A stretch of DNA of 64,000 nt from Gracilariopsis chorda (taxonomy: Eukaryota; Rhodophyta; Florideophyceae; Gracilariales; Gracilariaceae). Below the pieces are notes generated by a model, which worked only from the letters and a program-made list of their open reading frames with translations, did not search any database and was not told the origin of the DNA. Where the stretch lies: assembly GCA_003194525.1 (NCBI GenBank), contig NBIV01000039.1, positions 62,001 to 126,000 on the forward strand, in the 5' to 3' direction. Of this stretch, positions 29,212 through 40,860 are shown piece by piece. Within the stretch, counting starts at the first letter, position 1. Every line of letters begins with the position of its first letter. A program made the translations under genes and the position numbers.

Positions 29212-30672
29212 ATGTCTCCCGAACCTGCCCTCCCCAATCAACGCTTCCTTCTCAAGGACATCGCCCTGCTCTGGACTGGCGAGCATGACGGCCGTCTTCT
29301 CACCAACTGCTCCATCGTCGTCGACTCCGGCATCATCCAGTGGGTCGGTGCGCACGACCGTCTGCCCACCTCGCTCCGCGCCCTCCCCTTCACCACCGTC
29401 GACATGAGCGCCTGTCTCGTCACCCCAGGTCTCGTCAACACGCATCACCACATGTACCAATCGCTCACCAAATGCATCGCACGTGACTCCTCGCTCTTCG
29501 AGTGGCTCAACACTCTGTTCCCAATTTGGAACTTTCTCACCGCGGACATGGTGTACAAGTCGGCCCGCTTCGCCATCGCCGAGTTGTTACTATCCGGATG
29601 CACGCTCACATCCGACCTGCTGTATCTATTCCCCAACGACGTCAAGCTGGACGAAACCATCCGCGCTGCCGCAGAACTGGGCATCCGTTTCCACCCATGT
29701 CGCGGCGCCGTGTCGGTTGGTGAAAGTGACGGCGGTCTACCTCCGGACACTCTTGTGGAGGATGAGACGGCGATCTTACGTGACATGCGCCGTCTTATTG
29801 ATCGCTACCACGACGAACGTGACGGCTCTATGCTGCGCCTTGCGCTAGCACCGTGTTCGCCGTTCAGTGTTTCGGAGCGTCTGATGAAGAAGTGTGCGCG
29901 ACTGGCGCGGTCGTATAACAACGTGATGCTACACACGCACTTTGCAGAGAACTCGTCCGACGTGGAGTACATGAGCACTAACGTACAAAAGGGGCTGGTG
30001 GAGTATCTGGAACACTGCGGGTGGAATGAGCGTGACTGCTGGTTTGCGCATTGCGTAAAAATTCGCGACGACGACGATGACGGGCGATACACATCATCGC
30101 TCAAGTACTTTGCGCAGCAGGGATTGGGCGTGTCGCATTGTCCGACGTCCAACTGCCGACTGGGCTCCGGAGCGGCGCCGCTGGCGAAGATGATGAAGAT
30201 GGGGGTACCAGTGAGTCTGGGAGTGGACGGGTCTGCAAGCAACGACTCGGGCAACCTACTGGCGGAGGCGCGCATGGCGCTGATGGTGGCGCGGGTGCGG
30301 GATGAGAAGGCGGACGCGGTGAGCACGTCGGATGTGCTGCGGATGGCGACGTCGGGGGGAGCTGCGGTGCTGGGGCGGGCGGACGTTGGGTACATCAAGG
30401 CTGGGATGTGCGCGGATGTGGCTGGGTGGCGACTGGACGCGCCGTGTTTCGCAGGCTCGTTCCACAGCCCGGAGGCGGTGCTGAGCGCGCTCATCCTGGG
30501 CAACGGGGGGGACCTCAAGGCCAACTACGTGATGGTCAACGGGATGGAGGTGGTGCGCGGCGGCGCGCTGGCGCGGGGTGTGGACATGGGCACCATCACC
30601 AGGGAGCACCACGAGGCGGCCATGAAGCTGGCCACAATAGCGTCGGACCAACTTGCGCGCGCCGTGCCGTGA
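29212..30672 (+). CDS. Amidohydrolase of the guanine/8-oxoguanine deaminase (ATZ/TRZ) family
   Basis: Intronless, 486 aa from the ATG at 29212, chosen because the family begins about ten residues before LLKDIALLWTG. An upstream ATG at 29032 would add 60 low-complexity residues. Metal-site motifs: GLVNTHHHMYQSLT (about residue 78), HTHFAEN, the HCxK-type WFAHCVKI, and LGVDGSASND with the metal Asp. LFEWLNTLFPIW and the motif set resemble bacterial 8-oxoguanine deaminases and hydroxyatrazine hydrolases. It hydrolytically deaminates a purine or pterin-like ring; the exact substrate is unsure. Lack of introns and strongly bacterial wording suggest old transfer from bacteria (inference). All metal ligands are present. 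Confidence 0.86.
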   Translation: MSPEPALPNQRFLLKDIALLWTGEHDGRLLTNCSIVVDSGIIQWVGAHDRLPTSLRALPFTTVDMSACLVTPGLVNTHHHMYQSLTKCIARDSSLFEWLNTLFPIWNFLTADMVYKSARFAIAELLLSGCTLTSDLLYLFPNDVKLDETIRAAAELGIRFHPCRGAVSVGESDGGLPPDTLVEDETAILRDMRRLIDRYHDERDGSMLRLALAPCSPFSVSERLMKKCARLARSYNNVMLHTHFAENSSDVEYMSTNVQKGLVEYLEHCGWNERDCWFAHCVKIRDDDDDGRYTSSLKYFAQQGLGVSHCPTSNCRLGSGAAPLAKMMKMGVPVSLGVDGSASNDSGNLLAEARMALMVARVRDEKADAVSTSDVLRMATSGGAAVLGRADVGYIKAGMCADVAGWRLDAPCFAGSFHSPEAVLSALILGNGGDLKANYVMVNGMEVVRGGALARGVDMGTITREHHEAAMKLATIASDQLARAVP

Positions 30673-33600
30673 GCGCAGTTGCTTGTATATTTTGTTTTTA
30701 TTTTTCACGCATGTGCGGTGCGCGCCAAGGGTTGCGCTTCGCTGTTCCACTGCGTAGTTGGCATGAGCGGGTGCGGTGACACGTGCGCGGCGCGTGTCGC
30801 CACGTGTTGCATTTCTGTTTGCATCAGCCACCTATTTTTGCGCGACGCGCGCCACCTCATCACTGGAGGGTAACTTGTCATAAAAAGAAAACTGGAGCGC
30901 CCATTTACAGTGTCATACACTTGCTTTGGCCGCGATGAGATTCGCTGGAAAGTATCGTCTAGCCTACGCACTCCACGAGTGGGTGCAGGAGTGCGACGTG
31001 CATATATGGATGAGCGCACATTTTGCGCACGCAGCGCACGGGGTCCGTCAAAGGCGAAAAGATGCAGTGAGAAATGTTCCTTCTTCGTCACTGTCCTCAG
31101 CAGTTTGCTTTAGCTCATACTCGGAGCAGCGCGAGCTGCACGAGCTCATGTCAGCGTAAGTAGTTGAGCTTACGTCAGTAGTGCAACAGTGCAGTCGTCT
31201 TGCGCCAACTCCTTCGGCGTTGCGCTTCGCGGTCGCAGATTTTGCTGTATGCATTATTACGCACAATGCCGACACCTCAGCTTTTTTCGCGGCCGTTGCT
31301 TTGCCACGAACCGTCCCATCAGCGTGGCGCGTTCTCTCTCCTTTTTGCTCAATCACCACGCCAGCCGCTTTCATTAGCCGTTCCTTAAAATTGCACACGC
31401 TCAGCAAAAGCGCCGCCGACCAAGAATTCTCAACTCGTCTCGCCCCCTTGCGCCTATGTTGCACACGCGTATATCTCCACGTGCGCATCTATAATGCGGC
31501 CCACAGCGTGTAAACCGGACATCTCGTTTTTCTTCGAGAAAAAGAGCGACCCCCCCCCCCCCCCCCCTTTATAACAGCTTTGCTCCAACAGCATTACATC
31601 ATTTTCTGCATCTTTTTTCTTCTTACCGAATAACTTATGTTCCGATTCTGGTGCATTTTGCCTGCGTGCAAAAGAGCACCGTTGCGCTTACCTCTCGCAA
31701 CAGCCTGATGCCCGGCTGTGCTGACTACATTATCATCGATAACCATCAGGAGCGGACAAAGGATTAAAAAGGTTAAAACGCTTAACCCTCATACTCCGCC
31801 ATACAACTCAACTTCGGTGCCACCCGCAGGTTTCCTGTTCTGCTGGGTTACTCTGACGCCACAAATCGAAGAATACAGTCGTAACTCTACCTTGATACCG
31901 CAACCAAGCCTCGTTCCCAACGCACGTGTTCCCACCTGTGCCCAACTGAATCAAACATCATGAATCGCGGTAGCTGCCACATCCACTTCACCCATATGGT
32001 GGTCCCCTAATACAGCCCCTTCTGTGTCTTCACCGTTGCCTCACCAAATCTTGACCAAACACACACAGTTTCGACCGCACCTACCCCGAAAATCTTTTTG
32101 GCTCATGCTTCAAGGCCTCCAATCTCGCAACATCTCAACCAACAGAAAAAACGTTAAGAAAAACAAAAAAAAAAACGCAGATAGCCTCTGCCAGATTGCT
32201 CCGCCTCACTGTGCTTACATGCACTATCATACGCCGGCACAGTTTCATAACGCCACCGAGACGCAGAAGCAATATGTCCTTCGCAAGGGAACAAAGGTGG
32301 CATCATCAATTCTGTTTGAAGCGTTGCTCAATTTCGCACACCCGATGCCATGTACAGTGCATTGTTGAAACGATAAGTTGTAAGCAAGAATGCAATTCAT
32401 TACCGCATTTGATGCGTTCGTGCTCGTCAGCATGACATCATAACGATATGAACAATGCAACAGCCTCTCATACGCCACAGCACCGTAGCCGATGCAAGCG
32501 ATATGCTTCTTACCACCCTTAACGATACTGTACCCTTGTGCTTTACGATGTTAACATAATAAGTCGCAGCATGCACCGTTCACCGCTCACTGCTCTTCTC
32601 GGTTATAGCAGTAACAATCAGTACGCGTATTGTCGTGTATCTCCGTGCTCATACCCTACTCAACTTAGTCATCTGTTCATACACAACAGTAAGGTTACAG
32701 AGATACCTTTTCACTTGTGCCGCAGTTCCTCCTCCAACACCAGAACACTGCTATTTCAATTCATCTTCATAACGACACAAAGAGCAGTTGAGGACAGAAA
32801 ACTTCCTTTGCAGAAAACCTGTCGCGGGCCACCACAAATACATACACTGGCTCAAATGTTTAAATGTTTAACCCTTTTATCTTATCATTGCACTTCGTCT
32901 ATGAAGCAAAAGCTGTTATTTCAGTCCCAACTCATCACTGCATCAGACAGCTCCAAATCCCACCTTCACTGTTCACGCCACTCTGCGGCCAATAGAACAC
33001 CCCCCCGTCAACTTGCAACGCTGTGCCGAGTTGCCGCGCCCTGCTGCACGAGAAATAGGCGGAGAGCAGAGACAAAGGCCACTGTCCGCTATCCGTGTTG
33101 GCAGCAACCACACAAAAACGAGATTAAGTCCTGATCGGACGAGCTCGCAGCGCTTTTGCACAGTTTCTGAGCCGCCGCTTGTCTCTGAGACCTTGAACAA
33201 TTGCCCTGCATTAATATGTTCATACACAACCATAGCATCCCCAAAGCGGAGGGCAGATTGCAAAAAAAAAGAGTTATACGTACCTTTCGTAACCCACCAT
33301 CCGGAAACGCTTCCGACCATTTCGATAAGCAATGTCGCTTTAACCTAATGTTGCAACAATCCACACTGTCTGCTAAAGGGTTACCGTCCACAGAAACGTG
33401 CAACGCTTCAACAAGTTCCTGTACCATTGCGGCGTGAAGACAGACAGGTGAATATCCGACGCAACACTTATCATGTTTTCGTTACGATTTCTCCACCGTC
33501 GTGAAGAGCAGGTTGTGCTCACAAACACCGACAGACATTGTCAGTGACAATCTGCCCCAGGCGTATTGCAAGATTAACAAACTCTTTGTCTTCCTGGAAA

Positions 33601-36052
33601 GCTCCAACGTACTGCTGGTAGAACAGCGGAGGCGAAATAGATCATCAAATGGACTACAGAAAACAGCCCATCAGCTCGTTGAGTCCTTTTCTGATTTTAG
33701 ACATGCAATGGCACAGAAACAAGCCAAAAATACACGCCATGCATTGCTTTTCAAGACGTTACATACGAGACAAATCATCGAATGAGGGTATTACAGCCGT
33801 AGTAACCCTTTACCTCAGAATCTTTTCTGCAAGAAGGCATGCTTCCGCTCGTATTCTTGTGCAGAAGGTGGTCTTCAGTTGTGGACAAAAAACCCGTTCA
33901 GAGCGCCCAAACCCGCACTCCCAGACAAGCTAACTTCATGGCTTCTATGTCGATTACAGAGCTCTTAGTATGTATGTGAACCACTCCGCAACAAAGTTAC
34001 AAGTTCAGGCAAGGCGCAACAAACAACGCAAACTACGAACTCTTCGTCCAGGATCGTCTTTCCTCCGTCACACCCTCAACAAACCCCTAACTGGGGAAAA
34101 AACCTTCATAAAAATATTAAATAAATAAAACATGATTTCAATGCCGGCGTAGTAAGTGAAAGGACGAAGATGGAGACAGATGGGTGAAGATTAGTCTCTA
34201 TCCGTTGCCTCCGTCCTTGTTATTTGTCTCGTTTTTGCATGACACTGAACCAAAAACAGCGGAGAAACGTTTGGATCTCCATAATTCTGATGCAGAATGA
34301 ACACCCGATGTTTCTAAAAACAGTTCAGAATTTCGCTTGCAACAAGTTTTGAGCAAGCATGGGCTTCTCAGAGGTATTAGAACACTCCTGTCTGAAGTTA
34401 CGATTAAAATCCACGTCTTCGGAGATATGGTGTTTATTAGCTCTTCTCGCTAATGTGAGGGCGATACTAAACATGCTCAAATAACCCTGAATAATCTCAT
34501 CTTCGAAACAAATATCATGACCAGAGCTGAGGAACTATGTCCGCAACAAACGGCCACCCGCTGCAAAATGAATCCCAGATTGTTTTGTCTGTTTATTGCC
34601 TTTGCCATTAAACCTCAACATAGGAAGACTCGTTCTGGGGCAGCCAAAAACATACTTCTGTGCAAAGGTATTCTGGTTCAAATGGCCCTTTTAAGTCTTT
34701 TGTGAAACACCGATGTGAATTTCAAAAATAGTCTCTCGAAATACCCTACCAAAGGGCAAAGTGATGTGTTAGTTGGGTTTGCAAGACTTCTCGAAACCAT
34801 CATTTGTTGCGCCAGAGGTTATCGTTCTCACATTGACAATCTGTCACACGCTCACGCAATTCTATTCAAGGAGCCACACCTGAGCATCGTAATAGGCTCA
34901 CACTGATCGATAGGAGATCGGACATCACGATATCGCCATGTTTCACTGGCCATTTAACACAACTTTGTCCCATTGAGCGATTCGGGTTGTGAATTGAGGG
35001 TAGATACCCCGGTCTTGTACCGTTGGAACTATTAGATGCGAGAGCATTTTCATATCCTATCTGTGATATCTGTCCGAGGGAGACACACGGGTGCAGAAGA
35101 TATTGGATTCATAAGATTGCTGACTTCAGGACATACCAGAACAGCCAAGAGTCACTTTTTGTTCCCCAATGGGAGTGCTGTGCAGATCTTTGCGATACGT
35201 AGTAGTAGACATTCTGTACAACGGTAACAGCCAAGCAGGATACCGGAATGAGTAACATTACACACATAGCGCGAGACATTCCCCCTGACAAGAACTGGAT
35301 GAAAGCAAATTTCATCAGCTACTATGGTCTGTCCACTCCTTAGACTTTGGAGCAGAGATCAACTCTTTAGAGTTAACATGACTAAGTCAAAAAAGCACTG
35401 GTCGGTTTAAAGAATAACAGCACCACTCTGGCAGGGATGGAAACAGTCCGATGGAACAGGGATTGCTGCATCAAGTAGCAATCCCATCACACACTCCCAA
35501 AGCGAATAGCAATTTTCAGTCGCATTGGAATCTCTTTACCTTAAATGCAATCCTGTCCTCCGTCCCTTTGTTGCTGGATGTCTGTTTTAAGTAGATTTGA
35601 ATAGTGGCAATTTTTGAACAAGCTATGACGACATGAAACGTACAAGAATCGTTTTACTTGAATGGCAGCAACTCACTTGAAATGGTAAGACTTTGCTGTA
35701 TTAGGAATGGATACGTTCAGTACTATCGGCACAGTTGATCTCAACATTCATTGCTTCCATCGCGCAATTGGATATGAAAATTGCTTCCGAAAAACTGTAA
35801 ATTGCTGACTTTGAGATTGCCATCGATGGCAATTCCATCGTTTAAAACGCACCCTTGCCCTCCGGTATTTGCGGAAGGATGCATTCAATGCATCATTCCG
35901 AGAAGCAGCAGCGGTGCTGTTGTATTAGCGGGCCAAGAGACTTATCTTTTTGTGTAATTCAATTATCAGAAGCTTTTTTGTAATCTGACTGTGGGTCAAA
36001 GATATAGCAAGCATTTGTTAGTAATGGATCAAAGCGGTTCTTTTTAGCAGGG
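30673..36052. other. Large gene-free AT-richer region
   Basis: About 5.4 kb marking the change from the gene island to the transposon block. It contains a C18 run (31550-31567) followed by TTTATAA, and short A tracts. Open frames are short and without domains. No terminal repeats were recognised. Confidence 0.5.
31550..31567. repeat. C18 homopolymer
   Basis: Eighteen consecutive C, not close to any recognised start codon. Confidence 0.97.
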
Positions 36053-36191
36053 TTAGAGCATCTCTATCAAAGACCCCAATAACCAAATATTTGGTTCCGA
36101 TCCCAGAACGCATCTCTACCAAGTCCCAAAACCCTAATTTCTTTAGGTTGCGACCTAAACTTCAAGCCATTCTGAAGACAATTTAGCCGGA

Positions 36192-36213
36192 AGTTTAGGT
36201 TGCAACCTAAACT
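36192..36213. repeat. 22-bp perfect palindrome inside the Harbinger-like element
   Basis: AGTTTAGGTTGCAACCTAAACT equals its own reverse complement minus nothing over 22 bases; read as two halves AGTTTAGGTTG and CAACCTAAACT. A near-copy, TTTAGGTTGCGACCTAAA, lies at 36142-36159, and AACCAAATATTTGGTT near 36081. Confidence 0.9.
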
Positions 36214-36379
36214 GAAAGACCAACCGCGTTGCACCAAGTTTTTGCCAAGTGTGCCACTGTGCACGACTTGTACTTCGCGCCATTTTGAGACCAGAATAAT
36301 GACTTCCACATACCTTTGCAACTGAATGCATCAACAGCTGTCTCGCAAAGTCCGGGCCTTGATTGTCGCAGTTCCAAAG

Positions 36380-36475
36380 ATGGACAGCTCACGAGGTCCC
36401 AACTTCACTCCTGATGAAGATCTAGCTCTTTGCAGAGCATGGATCTCTGCAGAGGGTTTTAGCTTAAGACTGTAA
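36380..36475 (+). pseudogene. Remnant of a Harbinger SANT/Myb-like ORF
   Basis: 31 codons from an ATG; the segment NFTPDEDLALCRAW matches the wording of SANT/Myb-like DNA-binding proteins encoded by PIF/Harbinger elements (xxxWS/TxEEDxxLCxAW). It ends at a TAA overlapping a GTAAGT donor-like site. Truncated; inferred leftover of a full element. Confidence 0.55.
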
Positions 36476-36638
36476 GTCAAAAGGGTCGCTTGCATAATCT
36501 CCGATCATGAAACTGTTTCTGGCGACATTTTTGGCTTTGGCAACCGCTGATAGAGATGCCGGATGTGAAGTCAAGTCAACTTTAGAAATTTGGCAAGTTT
36601 GGGATACACTTTTAGGTCTCTTGATAGAAATGCTCTTA

Positions 36639-38138
36639 GCGATCCCCCAGGTTTCCGCCTTTGACTCGTCGTGATACCGATACAGATGACATTAACTCTC
36701 TGAAAATGCAATGGATTGCTTTCATGGGGATTGTAAGTTATTTTACTGTCTACTTAATTTCTACTAGTGTGTTTTCGGGATACAGGTACTGGCCGTCTCC
36801 TGAACACGCAAAAACGAAAAAATTGTTTCTTCCTTATCTCGTTTTCGAGAGATTAGTTCTACTTTCTCTTCAGCAATAAACAAAGGTACACGGAGGAGCT
36901 TCGCACGGCCTGAGCTTCTTGGACATGGATCCAATACAATCTTGCATATTGTGAAACGACTGGGCTACAAAAGCGTCCGGCCAGACACTGATGCGAGCTT
37001 GTCCAGCGATACTTGTAGTGAGCTCCCACACATATCTGCCTAAAATATGTGTATTTTCATTCTCACGAGACGCTCATTACGCACACAGTCGTCACGTTTT
37101 GGCCTCTACAAACTCGAATTCTGAATACAACAAAGTTCACGTGTACCATTTCTTATGAGCAGCGAACGAAAAAACAATAAACAATAACAACGTAGACGAA
37201 ATTTAGCGTGATTTGATCGCATAGGAAATGGCTTTTGGCTTGAAAAAGCTACGAACAGTGAGCATGACCACTATTGACTAGCTTAACTGACTTAGAGGTG
37301 AATATTGTTGACTATTGACTACTCAAGTCCTAAACGCATTGTGACTAAAACGGCCTTGAAAACCCTTCCCCAGCTACCCCAGAGAGCCCAGCGATGTTGA
37401 CATCGCGACTAAGAAGACCGGAGATGGGCTGAAAGTTAAACCAGTCACGCTAATTCGGAGTGCGAGGTTTTCCATTCGCCTAATACTGCGATGACAGGAA
37501 ATGCAGAGATTGCGTGTGACTTTTTCTAAAGCAAAATGGCATTGATCCACACGCCAAAGGCAGCTAACCGCCATTCTGATGCTGCTTAGGGAAGTCGATG
37601 GATCAACAGACTGGACTGCCTTAGGAAGAAGGCTTAGTCAAGAGTCGATCGAGAGACTAGGTCACAGCGATACAAAGAACATAGAAGTCTGAGTGAGGCG
37701 TGGTCAACCGCGGAAACCAACCACCCAAGCCAAAGACCTTCGCAGACCTTGCCAACCCCAAATTAGTCCCCTTAGCTCTTTCTTGTGTATATGCCGGCTT
37801 CAGCACTGAATCCAACAGCGTGGTAAGGGTTGTCAACATAAAGAACAAGTCTTTACCGTTTAAGGCAGGCCTTCTCAGTAATGGCCACCTTGACTTCGTT
37901 CAAATTGCCTCCCACAAAGTCCGATAATCTTTGTAGTCTTTGAGAAACAAGCTCAACATCTCAATTAACGCATTTTTCTTATGGTGGTTACGAGCGATCC
38001 CAAGTATCCGTGTCTGCGATACAAAATCGCAGTGCCCTAGCACTAGACAGTGCTAAGGTGCTCATCTATAAGACCCAGTAAGGCTTATCAAAACACTGCA
38101 GGATCTCGTGGCTCGTTTTATCAGAAGCTTACACTTGT
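36639..38138. other. Gene-free AT-rich DNA
   Basis: 1.5 kb between the Harbinger-like element and the long repeat; nothing recognised. Confidence 0.4.
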
Positions 38139-40860
38139 GAACCAAGCCCAAGTTACAGAATAGCATTGCATGGGCTTCTCTCCTCCGCAGGCGTCGAGAG
38201 TATTTAAACATGCATTCTGATGCAACCATTTAAAATATTGGTGGCTGTTGATGTACTACTATGATGGTTAATGAAGTCTGATCTTCTGCCGATGGAGGGG
38301 AAGGTTGGCTGACACTCCTTTATAGGGCTTCCAACAGTCTATCTGCCTTTCAGACTGAAATATAAGCTACCTGCTGTCTCTCATCAGCTTGCTAAAGGCT
38401 GATCACGATGATTAAGCCTGACTTAACTTGAAGCTCTACGTTTGTGTTCTACAGTTGACGTTAAACCTTACAATAAGTTGCTACATATTGAACGCAACAG
38501 AAACCCTTTGAAGAAGGTCGCACTGCTCTGGCATCATAATGGTGCCTTGCACTCAAAGAATGCAAAATCAAGGAGAGAGCAATTACCATATGCGCGTGAG
38601 AGAAGGGGAAAGCCGGCAAGGATATTATTAGAACGTGGCCGCAGAAATTGCTTGGTTTCCTGCAGAGAGAAGTATCTGGAAACATCCCCTTTTACCCTTT
38701 TGTTGTGAGTAGACTGTAAAAGCTTACAATAAAGAAGAAGAATGTAACACAATGCAAAAACGCTAAAGAGATCCTTTCCTGAACGTTTCTTTATTCACAA
38801 AACAATCTTTGCATGGAATTGCACAATATTCGCTTGCACTGGCTCAGAGCGGCAATGACGGGGGATCATCTCATTAGCCGTCAAAGTTTGCGCGGCGCTT
38901 GTTTCTCATCCACTGAAACACCCTTTCCATCCTTGAAGGGGAAGGGGCAAAGGGATCCGGCGTGTTGAAAACTTCTCTTGGTCTAACTTTGCGCGAATTA
39001 CGCTCGTGCCGTCTGGCTACCATTTTCTCCCATTCCGTTAACGGCTTGGGCGTAGGCTTCTTGTATTCGTTCCCACTAGAATTGGCTTTCGTGTTGTTCT
39101 GGAATCTCATTCTTTGGCCAACACCCTTTGCTCCATCCCCCACAGGCCTCATTGATTGAGGTCTATGAGGGTGCTGAACACCTCGTTCTTTTCGCACGGG
39201 TGTTATCTCTTCTTCATGTGATGGAGCTTGGTCTTGCGCATACGTGGAAGACGTATACGTGGGTATCTTTCTTTGAGAGTATCCTACGCGCTCTTCCTCT
39301 ATCCGTTCCCAGCGCTCTTGTAGGAGAGCTTGCTTGTATTTTGAAGATCTTCTTGTTTCCTCGTCAAGCTTTTGCTCCAACCGTTCTATTTCATTGAGTT
39401 TGTTTCCAATCACCTTTCCCAGTACCTCCGTGTCCTGCTTCAATATAAAACAAACTTGCTCAATGTCGCTCATCATGTTGACTGCCTTTTGTCTAAGCGT
39501 TCGAGGTGGCTCATGTGTAAAGCGGTCCGTGTCCGCTTTCCTTCTGAATAGCTTCATGATCCGAGCGCAGGTTCTATGAATGGGGCGGTCATCTACCCAT
39601 TCTGGGACCTTGCCAAACGAGGCGAGACTCCTGGCAACGGATGCATCCTCAACGGATAGCGATCGTGAGGATGGGCAGATATCATCTTCTGGAAAACACA
39701 TCCCCTTTGATAAGCAGACGAAAACGCTTGATTCCGTATGCTTTCCCTGTCTTGTTGATCCGTCACTTCCGTAACAAGGCCAATCGTCCCGCAAGTATGG
39801 ACGACTGATGTGAATATGTGATACCTTGCCAGGGGTCTCATCGGATCTCCAAGTTTGATCACGATGCTTTCTCTGCCAAAGAACACCAGAGCACGATGTT
39901 CTCAAACGGAAACCGGAGTTTATAGAATCGGCGATACGAGCTTTCCGTCCAGTGAGGCGCATTACGGTTTTCCAAATCGAAATGTCATCCGATCCTGCAG
40001 CCTCATCGACGATCTTGTTCACGATGTCGTCTTGCAGGATCTGAAGCTGTTGAATTCTTGTTAGGACCCTGTCTGCAGTCCTATTTCTCTCCTCAAGTCG
40101 ACATCTTTGTTCTTCGACAATTTCTTTCAGTTCCTTTGCCGCTATACGCGCCTGTTCAAGATTGTACTCGGCTTGGCGATCCTCCTTCTCAAAGGTTTCT
40201 ATTCTGGAGGTAAGCGACGCTTTCTCGGCTTCCAGTTGCGATTGTGCCGATTCCGCATTTGTGCAGCGAATATTAGCAGCTGCAGCCTCGTGTTGTAGTT
40301 TACGATTATCGGCCTTGAGTTCTGCTACAGCGTTGTCCCTTTCACGGGCTATGGCAGCAAGCTGTTTCAGAATGAGCTTTAAGAGATCCCCATTCTTCTG
40401 AACTCTCCTTGCGTCTCCCTGTGGTGTGACATTATTGGAAGAGGGCGCGGGTTTGGTCGGGTCAGGGTGCTCTTCAAGAAGGGATGGCAGGAGCACATCA
40501 TTTGACCCATCTGGAGCTCCTTTATCGCCATCGTTGTTTGGATCCGACTGGACTGTCTTTGGGCCCAGATCCCCCGTGAAAGATGTGCTCGATATTTCAA
40601 TTTCTTCATAGCCAGAGCTTTGAAGGGTTCCAATGGGAAATTGCTGTGCATAAGCAAGGAACTCTGCCCATGCCTCGCGGGGGATATTTTCCACTTCCAA
40701 ATCATTTGTGGTCTCCGTGGGAAGAGCCTGTGATTGTACATTGCTCGTCTGGGGAGCTGAGTTTTGCCTCCCGAAAGTCAAATTGAGACGAGCTTGAACG
40801 CTTTGACAAAGCTCTACCACGAACTCAGGAAAGATCATCATGAAGAGTACACAAATACCA
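38139..40860. repeat. Long dispersed repeat, copy 1 (contains the 655-aa gene)
   Basis: From 38139 (GAACCAAGCCCAAG) the sequence recurs at 62384, same orientation, offset 24,245 then 24,238 after small indels. The first 250 bases differ at several sites; after that only isolated differences were seen (for example at 38577). The match continues at least to the position equivalent to the window end (about 39762); the right boundary of copy 1 is not determinable and is set here just past the gene. Confidence 0.9.
38874..40841 (-). CDS. Unknown 655-aa coiled-coil protein in a duplicated repeat
   Basis: Single open frame, ATG at 40841. Residues 1-40 start hydrophobic (MMIFPEFVVELCQSV); 60-150 are acidic and Ser/Pro-rich. 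About 150-275 is a coiled coil (LLKLILKQLAAIARERDNAV onwards, with QLEAEKASLTSRIETFEKE). About 300-390 is Cys/Trp/Arg-containing. About 420-540 is a second helical stretch (FCILKQDTEV-like, NKLNEIERLEQKLDEETRR). The end is strongly basic (VARRHERNSRKVRPRE, MRNKRRANFDG). I recognise no family, catalytic motif or zinc knuckle. The second copy's C-terminal 275 residues are identical as far as the window shows. It may be a transposon accessory or gag-like protein, or a young gene family member. A TATAAAG lies about 340 bp upstream. Confidence 0.6.
   Translation of the reverse strand: MMIFPEFVVELCQSVQARLNLTFGRQNSAPQTSNVQSQALPTETTNDLEVENIPREAWAEFLAYAQQFPIGTLQSSGYEEIEISSTSFTGDLGPKTVQSDPNNDGDKGAPDGSNDVLLPSLLEEHPDPTKPAPSSNNVTPQGDARRVQKNGDLLKLILKQLAAIARERDNAVAELKADNRKLQHEAAAANIRCTNAESAQSQLEAEKASLTSRIETFEKEDRQAEYNLEQARIAAKELKEIVEEQRCRLEERNRTADRVLTRIQQLQILQDDIVNKIVDEAAGSDDISIWKTVMRLTGRKARIADSINSGFRLRTSCSGVLWQRKHRDQTWRSDETPGKVSHIHISRPYLRDDWPCYGSDGSTRQGKHTESSVFVCLSKGMCFPEDDICPSSRSLSVEDASVARSLASFGKVPEWVDDRPIHRTCARIMKLFRRKADTDRFTHEPPRTLRQKAVNMMSDIEQVCFILKQDTEVLGKVIGNKLNEIERLEQKLDEETRRSSKYKQALLQERWERIEEERVGYSQRKIPTYTSSTYAQDQAPSHEEEITPVRKERGVQHPHRPQSMRPVGDGAKGVGQRMRFQNNTKANSSGNEYKKPTPKPLTEWEKMVARRHERNSRKVRPREVFNTPDPFAPSPSRMERVFQWMRNKRRANFDG

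Larger units (their letters stand above)
36056..36635 (+). mobile_element. PIF/Harbinger-like non-autonomous DNA transposon, 580 bp
   Basis: The terminal inverted repeats match over about 20 bp: the left end GAGCATCTCTATCAAAGACC pairs with the complement of the right end (GAGCATTTCTATCAAGAGACC). Both ends are flanked by TTA (36053-36055 and 36636-36638), the 3-bp TWA target duplication of PIF/Harbinger. Inside are several palindromes and a short frame with a SANT-like motif. There is no transposase, so it is non-autonomous, probably an internally deleted copy. Confidence 0.78.

Noticed and set aside
38442..38708. 88-codon plus-strand frame, repeated at 62680-62946
   Set aside because: It starts without ATG, has no domain, and is repeated only because the whole segment is duplicated; it lies in the 3' flank of the minus-strand gene.
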